Shown here in pieces: positions 55,975-64,000 of a stretch of DNA of 64,000 bases (the first letter of the stretch is position 1; every line of letters begins with the position of its first letter). The notes under the pieces are model-generated. The model saw only the letters and a list, made by a program, of their open reading frames with translations, had not been told where the DNA came from and ran no database searches. Source of the stretch: Magnolia sinica. Its lineage: Eukaryota > Streptophyta > Magnoliopsida > Magnoliales > Magnoliaceae. The position numbers and the translations under genes were made by a program. The DNA is taken from NCBI RefSeq assembly GCF_029962835.1, contig NC_080574.1:26138001-26202000 (forward strand), in the 5' to 3' direction.

Positions 55975-56420
55975 AGCGTGGATTCAGAATCCTTGGATCA
56001 ATCCTCGTATTGTGTCTGGCACCCTTAATTGGGAATCAACTTTAATCCAAAGATAGTTATTTACGGTATATTCACAAGTTTGAATGTAAATACTAAATCA
56101 ATTTTAATATATATAATTAGTGAACGTATGTAATGTTTGACACAATAATTGTAATAAGCCTGCCGAAATATATACTTTGCTTGAAAATGATGAAATTCCA
56201 AGTTTTGGATAGGGCACAGGCACAAAATCATGTCCGAGTGACTAACCAACATTTTTTAACCGTTGATTTAAATGGACAAGGATTGGACAATGCTGATCAT
56301 CATATTAAAGTAATTATAGTTATGCAATTGATAATCTGGTTGTTTTGAAATATCATTAGTAGGTCATGTGCCTAATAGTTTAATAGTTTGGTCACACACA
56401 TATTATACATGTTGTCACGC
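55975..56420. repeat. Dispersed repeat, copy 2 (partner at 29700-30145)
   Basis: Collinear with 29.70-30.15 kb over about 440 bp, with shared blocks GAATCAACTTTAATCCAAA, ACACAATAATTGTAATAAGC-like, ATGATGAAATTCCAAGTTT, TCCGAGTGACTAAC and ATGCAATTGATAATCTGG. No coding signal. The left end TGGGGCCGTTTGGGAGCGTG has the look of a hAT or Harbinger end. Confidence 0.85.
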
Positions 56421-56423
56421 ATA

Positions 56424-57019
56424 GAGGTGTACATGAACTGAGCTAGCTCGGTTAGCTCGCTCAACTCGACTCAAAAAAGCTTAATTCAACTCGGTTTGAA
56501 GCTGAGTTCCAGTCGAGTCGAACTGATTTTTTGAGCTCGAAAATGAGTTCGAGTTCGAGTTCAAGCTGGCGCCAGCTCGACTTGACTCGAATCGAACCAG
56601 TTCAGTGACTCGGTTACTTTGATATTGATGTTGCTCACCAAGTGTTTGATGAAATGACTTAAAGAAGTGTGGCTGGTGGCAAGGAAGGTATGTATATGAA
56701 ACCAACACCCTTTTTCTCTTGATTTTTATGTTGCTTAGAGGGTGTTTGATAAAATACACGTAAAACCATTGTTGTTGTCTCAAATACAGTGAGATTTTGA
56801 AGGTGCAGTCCAGGTGTTTGTGAAAATGCTACAATAACGAACTCAGCTTGATCTTGGTGCGAACTCAACCCGAACTGGCCCGAGTTGCTGACCGAACGGA
56901 GTCGAGCCAGCCAGTTAAGCTCGAGGACCGAGCCGAGCCGAGTTCGGGCTGAGGTCAACTGGTGGCCAAGCCAAGTTGAGGTGAGGCCAGCTCGACTCAG
57001 TTCGACTCAATGTACACCC
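56424..57019. mobile_element. CGAG-rich repeat with inverted AGGTGTACAT ends
   Basis: The left edge AGAGGTGTACATGAACTGAG and the right edge GACTCAATGTACACCCC form inverted ends. The bases TA flank both sides. Inside are GAGTTCGAGTTCGAGTTC and CTCGACTTGACTCGAATCG words on the left and their opposite-sense forms on the right. It abuts the LTR at 57020. Confidence 0.6.
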
Positions 57020-57798
57020 CTAATCACGCCCCAAAATCCAGGTACAGACTGTGTACTCTCATACCCGAGTTTCAGTTCGTAACTCGTACACAAAGTATAC
57101 TTAACTTAATTCATTGATCAGCTTAATCAGAGGTGATAATTATATTCAGTCTAAGTTCCACCCAATTCTGATTTGTGTCCCGTATATCAGAGTCGGCTCG
57201 ACTCAAAACTTATACTCTTACGACCGTGCCATCGCTATGGTTCTGACGCCTCGTCTCGCATGCCGAGGCGATACCCGGGCAAGGAGATGTGGGCCCGCGT
57301 TCAGTTCGAGAAAAATACCGTGCATTACAAACCCAAGAGAATGTCTCATCAATCACATCAAATGTCAAGTACTCTATCACATCCCCAAGTACGACTACCC
57401 TCTCCAAAGTCAACTCTCTCTCTTACAACTAAGTACACCCATCACTCACCTATCACCCCCCATCACTCCATCACCCATCCCTCTCTCTCCTTACAACCCT
57501 CTCTTTCTCAAACCCATCTCCCAAGCAACCCCACCATGAGAGCAAACGTCCAAGGAAGAGAAGTTTTGTGTGGCCCACTCCCTATCACCCAATTCAACCC
57601 TTCAAAGCCGATCTCAACCATTGGATCGACCCCCTTGGAGCTCTAAAGCCTATAAGTGGAAGGAGGAAGGAATTCGAGGTGGGTGATTTTATTTATTGAT
57701 TTTGATGATTTGAGGGCCCAAATATGGTGGGACCCATCTCGATGTATGCATTGTATCATGGAGGAGCTCATAGTGGCGGAGCTCTTCCCATCATCACT

Positions 57799-57800
<2 letters not shown>

Positions 57801-57842
<42 letters not shown>
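57801..57842. repeat. TC microsatellite within the LTR
   Basis: A perfect TC run of about 21 units. The Leu-Ser and Arg-Glu frames across it are artefacts. Confidence 0.97.
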
Positions 57843-57846
<4 letters not shown>

Positions 57847-57859
57847 TGTGGCCCACCTG

Positions 57860-58784
57860 ATGTACACAGCACATCCTGACTGTCCAGGTCCAACAGGCCC
57901 ACCATGATGTATTTTATCCATGCTGGCCACCCGTGGGGCCCACCCTCCTAAACGTCCAGCAGGTGGCTAGACGGTCCAGCGCTGCTGGCACCGTCCAGTA
58001 ACCTGGATGAATGGAAAAATATAAATATTAGCTTTATTCAAAGCTGTGGTGGGCCACACATGTGGACCCACCTTGATGATGTGTTGGATCCACACCGTTC
58101 AAGCAAGGGCGGTGGGTCCCAAGCAGCATACAACTGTTACTGCATTACCATCAGCAAGTTCTGTGACCCCCATCATGAGGTATGAGTTATATCCGCACCA
58201 TCCGTCCATTTGGATGCATGGGGCCCACCTCACACGTGTGACACGTGTGGGCTGGTGGGACCCCACCTCAATGTATCTGTTTTGCATCTGCACTGTCCAT
58301 TGGGACGATGCAGTGGGCCAGCGTGATGTAAGCATTTTATACATACCGTCCATCCATTTTTCATATGGCGTGGGACCCACCCACACGTGTGGTGTGGGCC
58401 AACCTTGGTGTACGATTTACATCCACACCGTCCATCCATGGGACGGTGCTGGTCCACTTGATGTAAGTGCTTTATCCACGTTGTCTTTCTGTGGGCCACA
58501 CCTTGATGTATGTGGTGTATGCACACCGTCCAGCAGATTTGGAGGGTGGACCACCCCTTGATTATTTATTATATCCGCATCGTCCAGGGGTGTTTTACCC
58601 AAGCCGTCCACCTATTTTGCCAACATGGGACCACCATGTTGTATATATTTCATTCACACCGTCCACATATCTGGATGGTGCTGGACAATGTTTGGACGAT
58701 GCTGTGGACCCCACCTCGATGTATGTTTCATATCCACACCATCCAGAGTGTTTGGAGGGTGCTGGACAATGTCTGGCAGGTGCT
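57860..58784. repeat. Array A in the LTR: degenerate units of GTGGGCC...ATCCACACCGTCCA
   Basis: At least ten units of about 55-90 bp repeat the sense words GTGGGCCCACC, TGATGTATGTG, TTATATCCGCACC or TTTATCCACACCGTCC, often followed by a second half (GGACGATGC, GGAGGGTGCTGG). It looks like tandem amplification of the head of the MITE core. The open frames on both strands across it are by-products of the repeat. Confidence 0.8.
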
Positions 58785-58925
58785 AATTTACATGGACAAT
58801 GGTTGGACGATGCTGATTTGCACGTCCAATGTTGGACAGTGCTGATCATCATTAGTGGCCATGTGCCCCATAGAATGATAGTGTACAACAATACACATGT
58901 TACACCTGCAACTAGTAAAATGATT
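58785..58925. repeat. Dispersed repeat, copy 3 (fragment) between arrays A and B
   Basis: TTACATGGACAATGGTTGGA, TGCTGATCATCATTAGTGG, CCATGTGCCCCATAG and ACACATGTTACACCTGCAAC match the right third of the dispersed repeat at 29.7-30.15 kb (TTACATGGACAAC...CATTAGTGGGTCATGTG...CATGTTACACAGGCAAC). It separates the two tandem arrays. Confidence 0.65.
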
Positions 58926-58954
58926 TTTGGTGTGGTCCAAGCCCATTTGAGACC

Positions 58955-59635
58955 CATTGATGCGGCCCATCCATGAGGCCCATCATGATGTATTTTTGGC
59001 CCATGTGCGGGGCCCACCTGTTTGTATTTTTTGCCCATGTGATGGGGCCCACCTGTTTTGTATTTGAAGCCCATATGATGAGGCCCGACTTGATGTATAC
59101 GAGGCCCATTGTAATGTGTATTAAGCCCATATCGTGCGGCCCATTGTGATATGTATTAGGCCCATGTCACGTGGCCCATTTAATGTATTTGAGGCTTAGA
59201 TACGTGGCCCATTTGATGCATATGAGACCCATGTGTAGGGCCCACATGTTATGTATTTGAGGCCCATGAGTAGGGCTCACCTGTTGTGTATATGAGGCCC
59301 ATTGGTGCGGCCCATAAATGCGGCTCACTCGTTGTATATGAGGACCATTGGTGCGACCATTGATGCAGCTCACTTGATGTCTACTGAGGCCTATGCGTTA
59401 CGACTCATTATGATGTATATTGAGGCCCATGGGTCGTAGCCCATTATGATATATTTGAGGACCATGGGTCATGGCCCATGGTGATGTATATTAGGCCTGT
59501 TTATTCGGCCCATAGTGATGTGTATTAGGCCCACGAGTAAGGCCCGTCGTGATGTGTATTAGGCCCTTAAGTGAGGCCCATCAGGATGTACATTAGGCCA
59601 TTGTGTGAGGCCATGAGCCCACTATATGTTTAGCT
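58955..59635. repeat. Array B in the LTR: about 38-40-bp GAGGCCCATG...GATGTATAT minisatellite
   Basis: Approximately 17 degenerate units repeat the pattern AGGCCCATGNGTNNGGCCCA then NTGATGTATATTG. Every unit carries a GGCCCA or GGCCCG word, most have TGATGTAT or GATGTGTAT. The period is about 38-40 bases by eye. Minus-strand open frames (MGLIHITMGL-like repeats) are shadows of the array. Confidence 0.85.
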
Positions 59636-61388
59636 CTATGTGGGCCACTCCTTGGGAGCAATGATGGTTAAATGTCCACATTAATGGGCGATGATGGTTA
59701 AATGTCCACATTATGACCTTCCCTTAGGCCCTTTGTTAGGTCGATTACCGATTCCGATTATCGAGGCCGATTGTATAGGCCGATTATCGATATCGATTAT
59801 CGGTGCCGGTTGTTGATACCAATTATAAGTATGTGACAGCATAGCACCATGATACATATCCATACGCATCATCTGCATGTTTGTTATGAGATGTGGTTGA
59901 CCATTGCATATATCATTGGGCAGATTGTTATGAGACTCCCTGATATGTGGAGATTGTTTCACATGAGCGCACGGTATGCGCGAGATTGATGCATGACTGG
60001 ATTGTATGACTCATACATCTTGTATTGTGTATTGTGATTACTATACGCCTTAGCGACATCAGGGCCGTAGCCTCCACAGGTATGTCGTGGATGGCCAGAT
60101 GGGACACCGAAAATCTGTTATTAGCATCGGGTCGCCATAAATGGCCCTGGGTGAAAATCTCTAAATCCTCTTAGTACCAGAGGACACTCCAACGTCTAGA
60201 CCGAGTGGATTACATAAGCGCTCGAGTGCCAAATACCAGTAGGTCGCGTCTCCCACTGTGTCGTGGTCGGTTGGAAGGGGGTGTGGCCTTATCCGCTCGA
60301 TTCGTAATGGGCAAAAGTAGGCTGAGTTTGACCAGCTCATAAATGGGTCCGTTATCGATGTGTCAGGTAGGTATTGGCTGACTAATGGCCAAGCGGATAG
60401 TGAAGTCTCTTCCACTCACCTGGTTGGGCGTGATGGGGCAGCAATCTGGCTTGGAGTGTACTAGACCCCAGTGATGATCCCAAAGATGAACCGTACTGAT
60501 ACATGGACTTATTGAGCAGGAGGTGCATACTCATCCATTCATTCATTCACTATCCATTCGAGCTGGTGGTGCGCAACTAATTGTTGTGTACCTTGGTAAT
60601 GGTAAGGATTTCGATTAGGGCGTGCGACTAACCTGAGATCAGGACTCTACTACATTGAGTCTACCTATCCAAATTTAAGTATGAGAATTGTTTGGATAGA
60701 AGTCCTTTGTGATGGACCCCATAGCCTGCGATACTACGTATTATCATCTCGACTTCACTCCAGCTTAGTCATTTCATTCGCACCGCATATTGCATTGCAT
60801 CCGCAGCATATAGTATTTTGGGTTGCTATGTTTCTCCATTGATATGGCCGTCAGCATTCATGTCTTGTATCGCATAGCCTTGGTACGTCTGATGGCACTC
60901 ATAAACTTACCCGTATATTTCCGCTTACTCTGATATCGTATGATTTATGATCTTATCAGTATTTTCGCTTATTCCGATATTGTATGATTTATGGCATTGT
61001 ATTGCATACTTGACACTTACCTTATGCACACACTCTCACTACCCTCTAAGTTTTCTATAAGCTTATGCACAATAGATGCGTGCAGGTGGCGTTAGGTTGC
61101 AGCAGCGTTGAGCTTGGAGCTTGCAGTAGTCTCCTGGAACTCTAATTTTGACATATGTATTTTCCTTTCAGCATTGTATTCAAATGTTTATATTAGCGAA
61201 TATGTGATGATGATGTTGCCTTTGTGATTTCGATAAACTTGTGATTATGCTTCTTACGAGATAAATGTATATTGAAAAATCCTCCTTGTAGGATCGCGCG
61301 TATAGGCACTAAGAGCCGAGAATGGGGCACTACGGAGGCTGTCGATACCGGATTCGGCGATCGAGAATTTTGTGAGCCCGGTTTCCGA
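59636..61388. other. LTR body downstream of the arrays
   Basis: GC-balanced LTR sequence with CCGATTATCGATATCGATT words near 59.75 kb and several TGTATTGCAT-like words near 60.8-61.0 kb. There is no protein-coding content. It leads into the terminal GGGGCGTGACA. Confidence 0.55.
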
Positions 61389-61402
61389 GTTTGGGGCGTG
61401 AC

Positions 61403-62220
61403 ACACATTGTTTCAATGAGATAAATCTAAACAATTTCTTAAAATCTCATGATCAATATTAATATGCATTATACGCTAATCAAACTATTCTAGCAAATAA
61501 ATCAAATAATCAGAAATGGTTTAATGCTGATACTTCGTCTTCAGACAAGTATGACCACGTTTCACATGGGTCGTGTTCAGGTGTGGTGGATCCTTCCTGT
61601 TTGTATACTACAACATTTGCTAATGGCTCATATGTATGGTTTTTCCATCAATAAATATGTAAGTTGGCTAGGATTAGTGAATATAACCCAGCATGGTTCA
61701 TAATTATAACAATTAAAATAATACAAAGTATTAAATGCAAAAATATATGCACAATGATATGGATGTAAATGATGTATATCCTAAAAGTGGAGTCAAGCGA
61801 TATGGACCACACAATTTGAATATGACATATGATTCATCCACTAGGTGTACCTCGCCATGCATGATGATCATATTTGTCCAACAAGTGCACCCTGCAATGA
61901 TGATCATATGAACCCAAATTCACTTCAGTTTGATCATCAAGTTGGCCACACGTAAGACAATAAACACAACCTAAAATATATGAATGCCTAAGTATGGGTT
62001 TCTACTTGGATTTTAAATTTGCAAGGCCAGGCCTATTCAAAATTTGAATGTGCCCCGTAAATTCAGCCCATTGACAACCCTACTAAAAGCCTACCAACTC
62101 ACATGTGTCCAGCATGATAGTTATATTTTGTATGATCATCACATTTGTGTATACCTATCGGACGGATTGGATGTCATTGGAGCACTGTATACTCTTTTAT
62201 TTCATTGGAGCACTGTGTGC
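61403..62220. other. Spacer, nothing recognised
   Basis: AT-rich sequence after the LTR end. A 28-bp tandem pair (CATTGGAGCACTGT and on to CTCTTTTATTT) lies at about 62174-62229. No gene. Confidence 0.4.
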
Positions 62221-62346
62221 TCTTTTATTTTTTTACACGTGCCCCATACACTTGCACCATAGTGAGATTTCACCACAATGAGTACCCGAACTTATGACCT
62301 TGCGATGAAACTCTTGTGAGTCTACCACTCAGGCATGAATAAAGAC
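62221..62346 (-). mobile_element. tRNA-derived SINE, copy D
   Basis: Read on the minus strand from 62346: CTGAGTGGTAGACTCACAAG, then GAGTTTCATCGCAAGGTC, then AAGTTCGGGTACTCATTG and GGTGAAATCTCACTATGGTG, ending in GGCACGTGTAAAAAAATAAAA. This is the same order as copies A and B. It is the only copy on the minus strand and is separated from the others by about 25 kb, so it arose by independent insertion. Confidence 0.75.
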
Positions 62347-62829
62347 CTAAGCACTATAATACTTGACTCCACGACTAGGGTGGAAAAGGTTGAGGTCGAT
62401 GTAGACCTTATCTTGGACTTGGTCTCCCAAATTCTTGCCCAGACGCCTAATTGCCTTGGCCCTAACACTAGGTAAGGTTGGTAATCCACCTAGAAAAATA
62501 AAAAATTTGAATAAGGCGTGCCCAATTAGCTAAAAATCTAAGCCCAAGTCTCACCCATTGCCAGACCTAGCTCCAAAGCCATGGTGGGAACCGTCCAAGG
62601 AAAACTAAAAATTATTAAGGGTTTGAAAAGGTCCATTCTAAGAACTTTTAGATTATTCTTAGTCATAAGTCCCATCACATGAGCAGTTTGGTAAATTTGG
62701 AAGTTCTTACCTATAGAATTACAGGGCAATCCACCTGGCTTGAATCAGCCTGCTATTTGGAATCAAGGATAAAGAAGGGGTGAAGAGGCGCTGCTATATA
62801 TTTGGAATCAAGCACAAGTGGTGGAGTGC

Positions 62830-63210
62830 ATACTAACAGTACTAGCAGTGAGATGCAGCCCATCCATTTTTACATGTCATTTTAGGGCATGAGCTTAGAA
62901 CTAATAAAAATCCAAATCACAAAAAAACAGGGTGATTGAATGCATATTATTAAAAATTTCTTAGGGCCCACCGTAATATTTATTCAACATCCAACTGTTG
63001 TTTATGTCACATAGACATGAATAAAGGGAAAACTCAGAATGTTAGATTCCTTCCAAACTTTTCTAAGCTGAAGAAGTTTTCCATGGTGGATATGCAATCT
63101 CCACTATTTCTTTTGGTGTAGTCCACCTGAGATTTGGATCTACCTCATTTTTTTGACCCATGCCCTAAAATGATGCGAAAAAAAAGATTGACAATGTGGA
63201 TAGCTACTGC
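62830..63210. mobile_element. MITE of the shared core type, partial
   Basis: CAGCCCATCCATTTTTACAT, TCATTTTAGGGCATGAGC, CTTAGGGCCCACCGTAATAT and TTGGTGTAGTCCACCTGAGA occur in core order. The ends are not clearly inverted, so the borders are approximate. Confidence 0.55.
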
Positions 63211-63564
63211 CTAATGACAGGGTGAAGCACCTGATGGACGGGGGTGGATTCATGTTCGAACCTTTGGACGCATGATCCAATATGCATTCTCACTCAATGG
63301 CGCTGTATGCTAAGATGATCCAATGATTGAACCGTCAATATTCCAGATACTATTGTAACTAAGTTACTATCTTATAATCATACTTCATTTCTGATTATAA
63401 CCTTTTAATGCAAGCCACTGAAAATCTTCTTATCAGCGATCCACATTGGGCACGCCATTCGTTTAGAGTAAGTTCTGCCCGTCGTCCTTATAGCATGTAC
63501 TCGCCAATATGGACGGTTCAGATCATCAGGACACTGAGCAAGAGGCTCCAATGGGAGGCGATAC

Positions 63565-63630
63565 ACGCTAGATCATGCATGAGTCACGACCGATGCCACG
63601 CTAGATCATGCACGAGTCACGACCGATGCC
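63565..63630. repeat. Two-copy 33-bp tandem repeat
   Basis: ACGCTAGATCATGCATGAGT continuing CACGACCGATGCC occurs at 63565 and again at 63598 with one difference. Surroundings are gene-free. Confidence 0.9.
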
Positions 63631-63889
63631 GCGCGAGCTGTCGTGTCCTAAAATTATGGATTTTTCCATATGACCGCTTGCCTTTTTGGCTATGGCCCCA
63701 AAAACTACCGATTTTAAGTTATTTCTCAAAACCAGCTTACAATTTCAACAGTTAGACACTAAATCGCTTGATGTTAGTTATATATCTGTACAGATCAGCT
63801 TGTGTATTTTCATATTGGCAAAACTACCCTCGATTTACAGAACTTGCAATCTCCTTAATGCGTTGGATTCATTGTGTTGCCAACCATCA

Positions 63890-64000
63890 TCTTGACCACA
63901 CGTGGAGCACACCTTCGTGTTTGTTTGAAATCCACGCCGTTCATCTGTCTTTCTAGCTCATTTAAAGTTACCATATAAAAAATGAGGCAGATCTAAACCT
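63890..64000. repeat. Start of another MITE core, cut by the window end
   Basis: GACCACACGTGGAGCACACC, AAATCCACGCCGTTCATCTG and AAAAAATGAGGCAGATCTAA are core words in the usual order. The element continues past the window. Confidence 0.6.

Larger units (their letters stand above)
57020..61402 (+). mobile_element. Solo LTR of a Del/Tekay-type Ty3/gypsy retrotransposon, about 4.4 kb
   Basis: The left end reads TCACGCCCCAAAATCCAGG near 57023 and the right end TTTGGGGCGTGACA at 61389-61402. These are inverted short ends and, from family knowledge, the typical termini of Del/Tekay LTRs (TGTCACGCCCC...GGGGCGTGACA). The tail before the right end (GGTTTCCGAGTTTGGGGC) also fits. After 61402 there is no TGGTATCAGAG primer-binding site and no coding interior, so it is a solo LTR or a severed element. 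The first two bases of the left end are altered, and no matching 5-bp duplication is seen. The direction is a best guess from the TC-rich leader at 57.4-57.5 kb. Confidence 0.75.

Noticed and set aside
57173-59130. Long open frames on both strands in the LTR as protein genes
   Set aside because: They follow the period of the tandem arrays or the TC-rich leader and have no domain.
58955-59635. Array B as a CRISPR-like array
   Set aside because: Units are degenerate and there is no alternation of constant repeats with unique spacers. The host is a plant, and the array lies inside an LTR.

Overview
This window is a stretch of plant nuclear genome. The genes are split by introns, the spaces between genes are long and AT-rich, and most of the sequence is old transposable elements. 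The proteins that can be read are plant proteins (UPF3, a methylesterase, a FAR1-related factor), and one insert is plastid ycf1 DNA. A recurrent intergenic motif (GTGGGCCCACC, then ATCCACACCGTCCATCC, then TCCAAAACTT) resembles repeats I remember from magnoliid genomes (Lauraceae, Magnoliaceae). The magnoliid assignment is an inference from memory; the plant assignment is firm.

Layout. (1) 1-1169, plus strand: the last three exons of UPF3, a nonsense-mediated decay factor. (2) About 1.9-7.95 kb, minus strand: a decayed L1-type LINE with an RRM-type ORF1 and an endonuclease/reverse-transcriptase ORF2. A plastid ycf1 fragment lies inside its ORF1. (3) About 8.1-11.45 kb: a pair of related direct repeats that look like LTRs. 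Between them is a Harbinger-type MITE with a TAA duplication and a long AG microsatellite. (4) 16464-24932, minus strand: a complete five-exon methylesterase gene of the MES11-15 type (345 residues). Its introns hold a Mutator-type MITE and a 0.5-kb tandem duplication. (5) 25-44 kb: no gene seen. It holds MITEs, tRNA-like SINEs, CACATGTGCC-type arrays and other repeats. (6) 44.9-46.1 kb: weak minus-strand coding candidates. (7) 47235-49505, minus strand: a FAR1-related (FRS) gene with a long uninterrupted coding exon and probable leader exons near 53.4-53.8 kb. (8) 54-64 kb: more MITEs, then one 4.4-kb sequence that looks like a solo LTR of a Del/Tekay-type Ty3/gypsy element (57.02-61.40 kb). 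Two minisatellite arrays lie inside it.

The three genes share no evident pathway: RNA surveillance, ester hydrolysis and transcriptional regulation. There is no operon structure. The main biological interest is in the repeats. MITEs here share an internal core and the outermost bases but differ just inside the ends. A 9-bp-duplication element in an intron was caught in a later tandem duplication. SINE copies carry a recognisable B box.
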